Positions 7,601 through 15,483 of a stretch of 55,716 bases of DNA are shown piece after piece (positions within the stretch are counted from its first letter, which is position 1; every line of letters begins with the position of its first letter). The stretch comes from Opitutales bacterium. GTDB taxonomy: Bacteria; Verrucomicrobiota; Verrucomicrobiia; Opitutales; Coraliomargaritaceae. The notes under the pieces were generated by a model, which saw nothing but the letters and a program-made list of their open reading frames with translations, was not told the origin of the DNA and ran no database searches. A program made the translations under genes and the position numbers. Location: positions 1 to 55,716 of the forward strand of contig JANQXM010000063.1 in assembly GCA_030729385.1 (NCBI GenBank), written 5' to 3'.

Positions 7601-9207
7601 AACTTGATCGCTTGGTAGGGATGGTTGTCGAGGATACTGGGATACCAGCCTTGCACGGCATCGTCGATCAGGCGACTGGTGACGTAAAAGTAGATGGGGA
7701 TCACCGGCATTTCATCGAGTAGAATGGCTTCGGCTTTTTGGAAAATCGCTTTGCGAGCTTCGGGGTCGAGGGTGACCGCGGCTTGCTTGATCAGTGCGTC
7801 GTATTCGGGGCTGCTCCACTCGGTGTGGTTGTTGCCGTTGTTGGTTTCGCCGAGGCTGAGAAAAGTGTTGGGGTCGTCGTAGTCGCCAAACCAAGAAGCG
7901 CGGAGGATGTCGAACTCGCCGGCTTCGCGCGTGGAGAGGTAGGCTTTCCACTCTTGGTTGTGTAGCTCGATGTTGATGCCGAGTTCTTTTTTCCACATTT
8001 GCTGTATCGCGACGGCGATCGTGCGGTGCGACTCGCTGGTGTTGTAGAGCAGTTCGAAAGCGGGGAAGCCTTTGCCGTCAGGGAAACCGGCTTCGGCGAG
8101 GAGTTGGCGGGCGAGATCAGGATCGTAGGGGAAGCGGGCTTCGGCGTTATAGCCACCGGCGTTGGGCGGTGTGAAATGGTAGGCGGGTTGTTGTCCGGCT
8201 TTGAGGACGTGTTTGGTCAACTCTTCCCGATTGATCGTGTAGGCGAGCGCTTTGCGCACGCGGGGGTCGGCGAGCGGACCGCGTGAAGTGTTGAGCATGT
8301 AGTAGTAAACCCCCAGCGATGTGGCGAAGTTGATGGTTTCGGGGCGGTGCTCGCGATACCAATCGATCCGATGGATCGGCACGGTGGCGGTGATGTGCAA
8401 ATGCCCGGAGCGAAAGGCGCGCTCTTCGGTATCGATCTCAATCGGGAGGAAATGTATGCCGTTTAAATTGACGGATTCGATATCGCGGAAGTGTGGGTTT
8501 TTGACTGCGTAAACTTCTGTATTGAGCCGCCACTTTTTTAGCAGATATGGACCATTGCCTACATAGTTGCCCGCTTTGGTCCATTTAGAGATGCGTTCCG
8601 TCATGCTGCCATGTTTCAGGATCGTGGGCGGGTGAACAGGGAACCATGTATTATGAGCGAGCAAGCTGAGGAAATAGGGGGTGGCTTGCTCCAGTTCGAT
8701 TTGCAGGGTGTGGTCGTCGATCGCTGTAGCGCCAACTTTCGAGAAGTCGGTGAGTTTGCCGGTATGAAACGCTTCTGCGTCGCGCATCGGATACAGCATG
8801 TAGGCATACGGGGCACCTAACAGTGGTGTGAGGATGCGCTCGAATGAAAACAGAAAATCCTCCGGAGTGACGCGGTCACCATTTGACCAACATGCATTTG
8901 GATCGAAATGAAAGGTGTAGAGTAGACCGTCTTCGGAGATATCCCAAGATTTGGCGACGCCCGGTAGCACGCGCATGGTCTCTGCGTCGAGCGTGGTGAG
9001 CCCTTCGAGGAAGGCCATCATGATCGAATACTCAGTTAAGCCAGTTGAAAGGTGTGGGTCGAGTGTCGCTGGTTCGGCGCCGATGCCGAGATAGAGTTCT
9101 TGGGTGGTATTTCCGAGCTCAACGTTGGTCTTCTTCTTTGTGCAGCCGACCGTCATCCAAAGCAAGCAGCTCAGGCAGAGGGTGGTAATGAAATAACGGC
9201 GATGCAT
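7585..9207 (-). CDS. oppA: Peptide ABC transporter substrate-binding lipoprotein (OppA/DppA, SBP family 5)
   Basis: A 540-residue extracytoplasmic solute-binding protein. The N-terminus is a lipoprotein signal with lipobox MTVGC (Cys22). The mature part begins LGIGAEPATLDPHLSTG, the classic SBP_bac_5 opening, and contains TFHFDPNACWSNGDRVTPEDF, KNPHFRD and the C-terminal EKAEAILLDEMPVIPIYF block. All match OppA-like proteins in order and length. It should bind peptides in the periplasm and deliver them to OppBC. It is the first gene of the oppABC group; its final residues are encoded inside an AT-rich repeat. Several long frames on the other strand in this gene are shadows. Confidence 0.93.
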   Translation of the reverse strand: MHRRYFITTLCLSCLLWMTVGCTKKKTNVELGNTTQELYLGIGAEPATLDPHLSTGLTEYSIMMAFLEGLTTLDAETMRVLPGVAKSWDISEDGLLYTFHFDPNACWSNGDRVTPEDFLFSFERILTPLLGAPYAYMLYPMRDAEAFHTGKLTDFSKVGATAIDDHTLQIELEQATPYFLSLLAHNTWFPVHPPTILKHGSMTERISKWTKAGNYVGNGPYLLKKWRLNTEVYAVKNPHFRDIESVNLNGIHFLPIEIDTEERAFRSGHLHITATVPIHRIDWYREHRPETINFATSLGVYYYMLNTSRGPLADPRVRKALAYTINREELTKHVLKAGQQPAYHFTPPNAGGYNAEARFPYDPDLARQLLAEAGFPDGKGFPAFELLYNTSESHRTIAVAIQQMWKKELGINIELHNQEWKAYLSTREAGEFDILRASWFGDYDDPNTFLSLGETNNGNNHTEWSSPEYDALIKQAAVTLDPEARKAIFQKAEAILLDEMPVIPIYFYVTSRLIDDAVQGWYPSILDNHPYQAIKLIDNE

Positions 9208-9517
9208 GTTGCACTATTCGGTAGTTGGCGAACCGCAGACGCGCAAGGGGAATTCAAAGGAATTGTGAGTTGCAAGCTGGCTCTGTAATTTGAAACCACG
9301 AAGGGCACGAAGATCACGAAGGCTATTCAGGCGTATTAATTATTACGCAGAGTTGTTTTATCGGATTCGTGACTATCTGTGTGGCTTCGTGGGAAATTTA
9401 CGTCGTATCAGCTTTGTGGCTCTGCGTCTTGAGTGGCGAAGGAGCGGGCGTGAGCTATCAGAGATTGGTTCTAGGGCTTGCTTCATCTTCGTGTCCTCCG
9501 TGCCCTTCGTGGTTTAA
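9208..9517. repeat. Gene-free gap with CCACGAAGGGCAC-type inverted repeat
   Basis: The 310-base gap holds a 16-base perfect inverted repeat, AAACCACGAAGGGCAC at 9293-9308 and its complement at 9500-9515. Between the arms are further degenerate pieces (ACGAAGATCACGAAGG, GTGGCTTCGTGGG, TTGTGGCTCTGCGTC). A 75-codon open frame across it (9290-9517) is rich in Arg because of the repeat and has no family features, so I do not call it a gene. Repeats of this CACGAAG type are widespread between genes in Verrucomicrobia and Lentisphaerae. Confidence 0.7.
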
Positions 9518-10408
9518 TTAGACCTTCAAGAGTCGTTCGATGTTCCCGTGGAGGATTGCTTCCAGTTCCTTCTCGCTCAATCCCGCCTCGTCGCGGATGG
9601 AATCTAGGAAGTGCTGCATCTGCGCTTGTTTTTGCTGGCGTGGATAGACGCGGAGTGGGAAGTCCGAGCCATACAGCACTTTGTCGCTGCCAACGGCATC
9701 TATTACCGAACGAAAAACCGTGGGCTCATAGAGTAGTGGGCTCGCGGCAGTATCGTAGTAAACGTTCTTCAGTGATTTGCGTAGTCGAGGATTGGCTTCA
9801 AAGAACGGGAGGCCGCCGCCCCAGTGGGCTAGGATGATCTTTAAGTCGGGGTGGGCTTCGGCTTTGCGGACGAAGTCTTTGAGTGGGGTTTCGATGCTGC
9901 CCGGATGATCGTGACCTGCCGCCTCGGTGGCGTGGAGATTGACGAGCCAGTTGTTTTTGACGCACCACTCGGCGAGCGCGAACCAAGCGGGACTGCTGGA
10001 GGCGAACTTCTGTGCGCCGTTGTGTAGCTCGCCCACACCACGGAGACCGAGGGCTTTGGCGGCTTCGAGTTGGTCGACGACATTCTCGTTGGGATAGATC
10101 GAAGCAAAGCCGATAAAGCGATCCGGTGCATGGCTGATCCAGTCGGCGATGACTTGATTGTGCCAGCGGCAGGTGGATTCGTGTTCCCAATACCAACCGA
10201 GGAGAACGGCTTTCGCGACGCCATTGGCATTCATCTCAGTGATCATGGATTCGGGGGTGCTCCAGTCTTGGATCGAAATTTTATCTTCCGGAGCCACGAG
10301 ATCGGCCCAATGCAATTCATTGCGCTGCTCCGCCCAAGCACGCGGGTGGGCCACTACCTCGGGAGGGTAGCAGTGCGTGTGGCAGTCAATGATTCCTGAA
10401 TAGGTCAT
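9518..10408 (-). CDS. Amidohydrolase family 2 (metal-dependent TIM-barrel hydrolase)
   Basis: A 296-residue amidohydrolase-2 protein. The metal-binding residues are visible in order: IDCHTHCYP (strand 1 HxH), LVNLHATEAAGHDHPG, IILAHWGGGLPFF and LYGSDFPLR (catalytic Asp). These proteins hydrolyse or decarboxylate small ring or acyl substrates; members include ACMSD and uncharacterised hydrolases, and the substrate here cannot be predicted. No signal peptide, so cytoplasmic. It stands alone, flanked by repeat-filled gaps on both sides. Confidence 0.88.
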   Translation of the reverse strand: MTYSGIIDCHTHCYPPEVVAHPRAWAEQRNELHWADLVAPEDKISIQDWSTPESMITEMNANGVAKAVLLGWYWEHESTCRWHNQVIADWISHAPDRFIGFASIYPNENVVDQLEAAKALGLRGVGELHNGAQKFASSSPAWFALAEWCVKNNWLVNLHATEAAGHDHPGSIETPLKDFVRKAEAHPDLKIILAHWGGGLPFFEANPRLRKSLKNVYYDTAASPLLYEPTVFRSVIDAVGSDKVLYGSDFPLRVYPRQQKQAQMQHFLDSIRDEAGLSEKELEAILHGNIERLLKV

Positions 10409-10460
10409 GGTCGTTATAACTATAATACGCTTGTTAGTGGGATTTTCCTAGGACGAATTC

Positions 10461-10499
10461 ATGGTCTTAATCTTAATCCTACTCTTAATCATAATCTGT
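10461..10499. repeat. TTAATC-type degenerate repeat
   Basis: GTCTTAATCTTAATCCTACTC and following bases form an imperfect 6-base repeat. The same sequence type appears reverse-complemented at 18990-19036 (GGATTAGGATTACGATTAGG). The two are about 75% alike by eye over roughly 35 bases. No coding signal. Confidence 0.5.
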
Positions 10500-10518
10500 C
10501 GCTGGGGGGGAGTAATCA

Positions 10519-10579
10519 GTAAGATAGACATTCTTGTCTGTCTGCATTTGGAAAACACAGACAGGAATGTCTGTGCTAC
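10519..10579. repeat. REP-like hairpin pair (GTAG class), left copy degenerate
   Basis: On the minus strand GTAG (10579-10576) precedes stem CACAGACA, loop TTCC, TGTCTGTG (10575-10556). On the plus strand a decayed copy (GTAAG, then AGACA, TTCT, TGTCT) starts at 10519. The two copies are 16-base inverted relatives with one mismatch (10526-10541 and 10557-10572). The right copy lies just upstream of the FKBP gene, and gene callers extend that gene falsely through it. Confidence 0.75.
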
Positions 10580-10635
10580 TTGGAGATTTATCTTTTCGGT
10601 TGACCGAGTTTCGATGCTTGCCCGATATCGTGCGC

Positions 10636-11391
10636 ATGTTAGAAACACCATCCGATGTAAATGCCGCACCAGCGGACGCCGAAGTCACAGCAACAGGCCT
10701 TGCCTCCAAAGTATTGGAAGCGGGTTCGGGAGCAGGTCATCCTGCCGCAGCCGATACCGTCACTGTCCATTACAGTGGTTGGACGACTGATGGCAAAATG
10801 TTCGATAGCTCGGTCAAGCGCGGTCAGCCAACTAGTTTTCCGCTCAATCGCGTGATCAAGGGCTGGACTGAAGGTTTGCAGCTCATGAGCATCGGTGAAA
10901 AGCGTCGTTTCTGGATCCCCGCGGACCTTGCTTATGGTGAAAAACCAGGCGGCGGTCGTCCAGGTGGTTTGTTGGTGTTTGATGTGGAGCTTATCTTGGT
11001 CGAGAAGGCACCCGAGCCACCAAAGACTCCTGAAGACGTTGCTGCGATTCCTGATTCTGCAGAAGTTCGCCTAAGTGGTTTGGCATCGCGTGTGTTGATT
11101 GCTGGCACTGGTAGTGTGCATCCGACAAAAGACGATATGGTCACTGTTCACTACAGTGGTTGGACAACAGACGGTCAGCTTTTTGATAGCTCTGTAGCTC
11201 GTGGCGAGCCTGCTAGTTTTGGACTCTTTCAAGTCATCGCCGGTTGGACAGAAGGTGTGCAATTGATGGTCGAAGGCGAAACTCGCCGCTTCTGGATCCC
11301 TGGTAAGTTAGCCTACGGTGAAAAGCCACAAGGCGGCGCACCCGGCGGCACATTGGTATTCGACGTGCAGCTGATTAAGATCGGTAAGTAG
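10636..11391 (+). CDS. Tandem FKBP-type peptidyl-prolyl cis-trans isomerase
   Basis: 251 residues containing two complete FKBP domains (about 15-123 and 145-251). Each has the pattern VTVHYSGWTTDG...FDSS, then GWTEG, the GE(K/T)RRFWIP strand, LAYGEKP and a closing V(E/Q)LI strand. FKBPs speed proline isomerisation during folding. Both domains keep the YSG, FDSS, W and AYG positions that line the pocket, so both may be active. No signal peptide follows the chosen ATG, so cytoplasmic. A longer frame reaches back to 10534, but its first 34 residues come from a REP hairpin, so 10636 is preferred. A strong terminator follows at 11415. Confidence 0.9.
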   Translation: MLETPSDVNAAPADAEVTATGLASKVLEAGSGAGHPAAADTVTVHYSGWTTDGKMFDSSVKRGQPTSFPLNRVIKGWTEGLQLMSIGEKRRFWIPADLAYGEKPGGGRPGGLLVFDVELILVEKAPEPPKTPEDVAAIPDSAEVRLSGLASRVLIAGTGSVHPTKDDMVTVHYSGWTTDGQLFDSSVARGEPASFGLFQVIAGWTEGVQLMVEGETRRFWIPGKLAYGEKPQGGAPGGTLVFDVQLIKIGK

Positions 11392-11414
11392 AACCAGACC
11401 TTAGATTTTTCGAG

Positions 11415-11444
11415 AGAGCCGCTTCGTCTGGAGCGGCTCTTTTT
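11415..11444 (+). terminator. Rho-independent terminator after the FKBP gene
   Basis: Perfect 9-base stem AGAGCCGCT (11415-11423) and AGCGGCTCT (11432-11440) with an 8-base loop, followed by a run of T (11438-11444 region TCTTTTTA). It lies 24 bases after the FKBP stop codon. Confidence 0.85.
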
Positions 11445-11571
11445 ATTTGGTGTGTGGAGACGTGGCCGACTGTGCGATGATTGATTTACAACCGCTGCGC
11501 TAGAGTGCCCTGCGGGCGAGATTAGGGAGGTAAAGATTGCCATGAAATCTCTTGGGGGACAGAAAGGTGTC

Positions 11572-11952
11572 ATGGATGATTACACTGAATTAACCGGAAC
11601 CATAATCGGTGCGGCAATGGAAGTGCACGACTACTGGGGTCCAGGACTTATCGAAAGTATTTATGAGAAAAGCTTACAACATGAGCTTGCGCTACGAAAC
11701 GTTGAGGTAAGGCGTCAGGTCAAGCTTCAGCTCAAATACAAAGATTTAGAATTAGATGACGACTATGCTCTGGACCTAATTGTGGATGGTAAAGTCATCG
11801 TTGAACTAAAAGTCGTGAAAGAACTCGCCCCCATACATGAGGCGCAACTAATGACCTATATGAAGCTAACAGGCTGCAAAGTTGGATTGTTGATTAATTT
11901 CAATGTAATCCGCCTTAAAGAGGGCATCCGGCGACTATCCCTTCCTGAATAA
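11572..11952 (+). CDS. GxxExxY family protein (PD-(D/E)XK nuclease fold)
   Basis: 126 residues. The name-giving motif appears as GPGLIESIYEKSL. YALDLIVDGKVIVELKVVKEL carries the Asp and the ExK pair of the PD-(D/E)XK fold, to which the family has been assigned; its biological role is not established. The C-terminus IEAQLMTYMKL-type helix (here HEAQLMTYMKLTG) and GLLINFNV strand are typical. An upstream ATG at 11542 would add ten residues. I prefer 11572, because AAAGG sits four bases before it and family members begin close to the LTG. Isolated gene downstream of a terminator. Confidence 0.85.
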   Translation: MDDYTELTGTIIGAAMEVHDYWGPGLIESIYEKSLQHELALRNVEVRRQVKLQLKYKDLELDDDYALDLIVDGKVIVELKVVKELAPIHEAQLMTYMKLTGCKVGLLINFNVIRLKEGIRRLSLPE

Positions 11953-12063
11953 CCGTCCTCATCGTCAAAACTTTCCCTCCGAAAACTCCCCTCTCTAGCG
12001 AAGCGGTTGTATCAAATTTAAGATGCAATGGCATTGACTCATGTGGACCCCTTACGGGCGGAG

Positions 12064-12456
12064 TCACGGTAGCAGTTGCTCGCGTTCCTGTGGCGTCGGC
12101 AGTTCGCAGGCTCCATTGGGTGATAAACGTTCACGATTTCGGGCGATCCAATTGTAGACCGCGTCTCGGAAGCCGTTGGGCAAGTAGAGCAACACGCGGG
12201 CGGTGAGACGCCATGCGCTGCCGGTGTCGATGAGGGCATACAAGACAGCTTCAGAGCGTAGATAGACTGCGCCTTCTCTTCGGCGATAGACCGCAGTGGA
12301 TAGTTCCTTGCGCAAGCCTTCGGGTAAGAGCGATTGCGCGGTCGTCCCTTGGAGTGGGGCAAAGTGCAAACGCCGCAGGCGATCTCGCTTCAACAAGAAG
12401 CGCACCGACCGCGTGCAAATCCCGCAATCACCATCGTAGAAGAGTATCCGGTCCAT
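12064..12456 (-). CDS. DCC family thiol-disulfide oxidoreductase-like protein (DUF393)
   Basis: 130 residues opening with DRILFYDGDCGICTRSVRFLL, the YDGDCGxC signature that names the DCC (DUF393) family. The CxxC-like pair in DGDCGIC suggests a redox function, but no reaction is established for the family. The middle FAPLQG and the C-terminal YNWIARNRERLS, corresponding to the usual YxxIARNRxR block, confirm membership. No signal peptide. It is the left neighbour of the putative cassette array and reads away from it. Confidence 0.88.
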   Translation of the reverse strand: MDRILFYDGDCGICTRSVRFLLKRDRLRRLHFAPLQGTTAQSLLPEGLRKELSTAVYRRREGAVYLRSEAVLYALIDTGSAWRLTARVLLYLPNGFRDAVYNWIARNRERLSPNGACELPTPQEREQLLP

Positions 12457-12565
12457 GAATCACTTATAATGAGATAAGTCTATCTGTCCATTCTTGTGAA
12501 TGTTTTGACCCACGAATGCCGCGTAAGAGCAAATGTCATGATATCTCAAAATTACATAATAACTT

Positions 12566-12572
12566 GTTCGTC
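12566..12572 (+). other. Putative left cassette boundary (R' box GTTCGTC)
   Basis: GTTCGTC here is the exact reverse complement of GACGAAC at 14209-14215, the R'' box of the first attC-like site. In integron cassettes the R'' box at the cassette end must match the R' bases at its own start, because both belong to one attC in the circular form. No attC fold is visible to the left of this box, so this edge may be an attI-like or secondary site. The crossover would be between G12566 and T12567. Confidence 0.55.
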
Positions 12573-12653
12573 CAAAAGCTGCGCTCTCAGCTGTCCTATG
12601 CCCTGTTGAAATATGCACCGCAACTTTCTCTTAGGCGTTGGGTTTATCCATTG

Positions 12654-14120
12654 ATGAAATTCCATCTCTTCACCTTCACCGCTACCCTCTGTGTTACCTC
12701 CTATATTTGCATCGGAGAATTACATGGGCAGTCCAGGAATTCGGAAAAGCAGGGTGGAAACGATTGGTCGGCGGAGGAGTATAGCGGTAGCCGGACTGAA
12801 AAGAATTTGAGAGCTGCTATGACCTCGAAGGGATTCGCTTGGTTGAGTGGTTCCCCAGCGGATAACGAGAAGCTGTCTATTGGCAAAAATGCTCAGTTCT
12901 TCGGCTTCGTCGCCCTTCGTTATCAGAGTGGTCGTGCTGCAAACCGAGGAGCATTGGGGCGGGGATTCTTTGCGATTTCTGATGAGACGCAAAGGGAGAT
13001 TCTGCCCAAAGCTGTCCTCGCTGAGGACGCGCCGCTCAAGAAATGGTGGGAGGTTCGTAAGGAGATATTACGCCTTTTCGAGAACCATCTCTACAACAGC
13101 GAGGAGATTGATGAAAAGTTGGCCTCGGAACTTGGAGTTGAGTGGTCCAAGCTGGGAGCGGCCATTGCGATTCATGAGGCCCGTGGATTTGCTGCTTTGG
13201 AAGACGCACTAAGTGACGAGCAACGGGCACAGCTAAAGGTCTGGCGCGAGAATCCTGAGAAATCACACAAGCTCGGTCAGAAGGGTCAGATTAGGTCGGA
13301 TGATCTGAACCGAGATCAGTTGAAGCAACTGGAGGACCTCTATGCGAAGGCATTTTCCTGGATCACGGGAACTTCGGAAGACAACGAAATCATTCCCTTG
13401 GGGCAGCCCGCCCAGTTTTTCGGCTTTGTCTCCATTCGGCACAAGAGTGGACATGCCGCCAACCGGGGTAAGATTTCCAAATCCTTTCTGGAGATCCTCG
13501 ATCGCGATCAATCGGATATCATTGACCATGCCATTGATGAACAGATGCCGGTAGTGAAGCGCTTTCTTGAGCAGCGTCACCGGTTTCTTGAGGAACTCGC
13601 CTTGCTTCGCACCGAGCCGAACGTATTTGACGAGGATCGTGCAATGGAGCTAGCTGCCAAAATGGGGGAGCTGGAGGTTAAGGCAGGATGGATTGAAGCG
13701 AAAGCCTATCGAAAGATTCGAGAAAGCATGACTGCCGAACAGACGTCCCAAATGATGAAGCTTCGAGGCGATTATGTTTTGGATGAAGCACAGGTTGCTT
13801 TGTTGTCGCCTGAGGAGCGTGGAGCGCAACTTGCTATTCTCTGTGCCGGTTGCCACGGCACACCAGGAAATTATCGCGCGGAGATGATAGGGCCGTCGCT
13901 GGAGGGTGTTTTCGACCGCCCGATCGCCTCACAAGTTGGCTTCCAGTATTCGGACGCCCTGCGGAAGCTCAATGACGGGAAACCTTGGACAGTGGAGAAA
14001 TTGGATGGGTATCTCGCTTCACCGAAAACCTATGCGCAGGGGACCAAGATGGAGTTTCAGGGCTTGCTCAAACCAGCGGACCGAAAAGACCTCATCAACT
14101 ACCTTAAACAGACGCGGTAA
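12654..14120 (+). CDS. Exported c-type cytochrome with a duplicated N-terminal helical domain
   Basis: 488 residues. A signal peptide (MKFHLFTFTATLCVTSYICI) supports ATG 12654 over an upstream frame opening at 12516. Two homologous units follow, about 48-200 and 230-395: each has FAWLSGS/FSWITGT, then DNE, AQFFGFV, a SG(R/H)AANRG block and a long helical part ending with L/MTxEQ-like helices (LSDEQRAQLKVWREN, MTAEQTSQMMKLR) reminiscent of Spy/CpxP. The C-terminal 95 residues are a class I cytochrome c domain: CAGCH, YSDALRKL and the KMEFQG stretch, whose Met may be the distal ligand. Probably periplasmic electron carrier or sensor. I know no named family with this layout. It lies inside a putative integron cassette. 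Confidence 0.75.
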   Translation: MKFHLFTFTATLCVTSYICIGELHGQSRNSEKQGGNDWSAEEYSGSRTEKNLRAAMTSKGFAWLSGSPADNEKLSIGKNAQFFGFVALRYQSGRAANRGALGRGFFAISDETQREILPKAVLAEDAPLKKWWEVRKEILRLFENHLYNSEEIDEKLASELGVEWSKLGAAIAIHEARGFAALEDALSDEQRAQLKVWRENPEKSHKLGQKGQIRSDDLNRDQLKQLEDLYAKAFSWITGTSEDNEIIPLGQPAQFFGFVSIRHKSGHAANRGKISKSFLEILDRDQSDIIDHAIDEQMPVVKRFLEQRHRFLEELALLRTEPNVFDEDRAMELAAKMGELEVKAGWIEAKAYRKIRESMTAEQTSQMMKLRGDYVLDEAQVALLSPEERGAQLAILCAGCHGTPGNYRAEMIGPSLEGVFDRPIASQVGFQYSDALRKLNDGKPWTVEKLDGYLASPKTYAQGTKMEFQGLLKPADRKDLINYLKQTR

Positions 14121-14208
14121 AACGCAATACCTAGTTTGCTCCTAGTTTGCTCCTTGTAATCCAAGATATTGCCACAAGCCCCAAGGCTAAACCGAAACAA
14201 ACAAAGAT

Positions 14209-14267
14209 GACGAACAAGTCGTGGCACATCAACGCGCTACGCGCGTGAGTGCACTCAATCGTTATGT
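14209..14267 (+). other. attC-like recombination site 1
   Basis: Read in order: R'' GACGAAC (14209-14215), 5-base spacer AAGTC, L'' GTGGCAC (14221-14227), a 6-base hairpin ACGCGC-TAC-GCGCGT (14232-14246), L' GTGCAC (14249-14254), 6-base spacer TCAATC, R' GTTATGT (14261-14267). L'' pairs with L' if one G is bulged out, which is the extrahelical base that marks the bottom strand in true attC sites. Spacers of 5 and 6 match the classical aadA attC layout. The AAC and GTT cores are present. Confidence 0.8.
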
Positions 14268-14280
14268 GTCTAAATAAAAT

Positions 14281-14691
14281 ATGATCTCAGTATCTAGTTA
14301 TTGGAAAGATGACCTGCTCAAAATCGCAGGCAGACTTGAGCGTAGATTAATTCAATGCCGGTGGGGAGAGAAGAATATATACACGCTAGAAACGGAAATA
14401 TTTTTAGGATTCTATGCCATCAGGAAGCTAGTCGAATCCAACAAAATATCTGACTCACTGAAAACAAAAAGCATAGACATCAAAGAGTTTCCATATCAGG
14501 GACATCCTGAATCAATTATTACTCACTTTAAAGAAAGTGACTATGATTTTAGTAGAGCTAAGGCCTCTAGAATCACAGTTACCCAACTATGCAATCAGTT
14601 CATCCATAGTCACCATTTCCTACCTTTTTTACCCAATGGTAAAAACTTAATTGGGTTCTTTTTTTGCTCTGATCACAAACGAACGTCTTGA
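14281..14691 (+). CDS. Hypothetical protein in an AT-rich putative integron cassette
   Basis: 136 residues, no family recognised. The start ATG lies 19 bases after the crossover point at G14261/T14262, the usual position of a cassette reading frame, and there is no clear ribosome-binding site. Base composition is visibly more AT-rich than the neighbours. The sequence is mixed alpha/beta with SVSSYWKDDLLKIAGRLERRL at the N-terminus and an aromatic, His-containing segment QFIHSHHFLPFLPNGKNLIG. No signal peptide or membrane helix. The whole unit would be the 607-base cassette 14262-14868. Confidence 0.65.
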   Translation: MISVSSYWKDDLLKIAGRLERRLIQCRWGEKNIYTLETEIFLGFYAIRKLVESNKISDSLKTKSIDIKEFPYQGHPESIITHFKESDYDFSRAKASRITVTQLCNQFIHSHHFLPFLPNGKNLIGFFFCSDHKRTS

Positions 14692-14813
14692 ATATATTTA
14701 ATTACCCTATTTGACATTGCCGGGATCTATCGAGCTGTAGGAAGTAATTATCCCATGAGTATGAGTTCGAGCCGGTTACCAAACGGAAAAACACTAAAAA
14801 CGATCGAATGAAT

Positions 14814-14874
14814 ACATAACCAGTCGATCGTGACAATGTCGCTAACGCGCCATCGTCACATCTCCACGTTCGCA
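14814..14874 (+). other. attC-like recombination site 2
   Basis: R'' ACATAAC (14814-14820), 5-base spacer CAGTC, L'' GATCGTGAC (14826-14834), variable hairpin (14836-14853, pairs ATG/CAT and CGC/GCG), L' GTCACATC (14855-14862), spacer to R' GTTCGCA (14868-14874). L'' and L' pair over eight bases with a single bulged C. R'' is the exact 7-base complement of R' GTTATGT at 14261, as required if 14262-14868 is one cassette. Confidence 0.8.
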
Positions 14875-14880
14875 GGAAAA

Positions 14881-15375
14881 ATGAAAGCCATTGCTATAGT
14901 TCCGCTCCTTTTATTTTTCACGCTGATAGCCAATGCAGATATTCGGGAGGTCGGCTACAAAGTAGGACCACAACTTTTCAGGGCTGGCGACAGCATCGAA
15001 ATTAAAGAAGTGAAGGCTTCATCATCGAGTTTCGAGATTGGTGAGACTGTTACAGTCAGAGGAATCTACACTCTAAAATCTTATCCAGATGCGAAAATAA
15101 GCATTTTTGTCACACAGACCGTAGGCGATGGAAAGAGTGAGGTTTTGCCCGGACAGCAGCTCAGAATAAAAGAAGGGACTGGAGAGTTTGAACTGAGCAT
15201 TGAGATTCGGCATGAAGGATATCTTCACGTCACCTTTTACCCCGCAGATGGAGGCAGTGGATTCGGCGGAGTCTACTTTGGGAAATCTAAGAAGATGGAA
15301 GAAATCAAAGACTGGACACTCGACTGGTATTTGGGCGAGCCGCTACCCGAAGGCAGGTCGGACTCAAACCTGTGA
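14881..15375 (+). CDS. Small secreted hypothetical protein, possible third cassette
   Basis: 164 residues. ATG 14881 is preceded at good distance by AGGAAAA and begins a signal peptide (MKAIAIVPLLLFFTLIANA), so the longer frame from 14830, which runs through attC-like site 2, is rejected. The mature part looks all-beta, with FEIGETVTVRGIYTL, AKISIFVTQT and EFELSIEIRHEGYLHVTFYP, suggesting an Ig-like or C2-like sandwich. No family recognised. The start is only 12 bases after the crossover point of site 2. I found no third attC after its stop, so it may be the last, decayed cassette or simply flanking sequence. Confidence 0.7.
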   Translation: MKAIAIVPLLLFFTLIANADIREVGYKVGPQLFRAGDSIEIKEVKASSSSFEIGETVTVRGIYTLKSYPDAKISIFVTQTVGDGKSEVLPGQQLRIKEGTGEFELSIEIRHEGYLHVTFYPADGGSGFGGVYFGKSKKMEEIKDWTLDWYLGEPLPEGRSDSNL

Positions 15376-15483
15376 CCCAGTCGCGGGAGTATCAGCTGGC
15401 AAAATCCTAGCTGCCAACCTCGCCAGCCTGCCTTTACGTTTTGGGCACTTGCGAAATGTGGATTCCTCGCTTTCTCTCTCGGT

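Noticed and set aside
7791-8441. Long minus- and plus-strand frames inside oppA
   Set aside because: Low-complexity Ser/Thr/Pro/Arg translations in other frames of a well-supported binding-protein gene.
9290-9837. Open frames of 75 and 119 codons over the gap beside the amidohydrolase gene
   Set aside because: They are Arg/Phe/Val-rich translations of the CACGAAG-type repeat, have no start signal or family features, and the second runs antisense into a clear gene.
15350-15440. Third attC site after the secreted protein gene
   Set aside because: There is an AAGGCAGG/CCTGCCTT inverted repeat and a GTT at 15438, but no AAC core, no L-arm pair with a bulge, and no TGCGAAC R'' box to match GTTCGCA at 14868.
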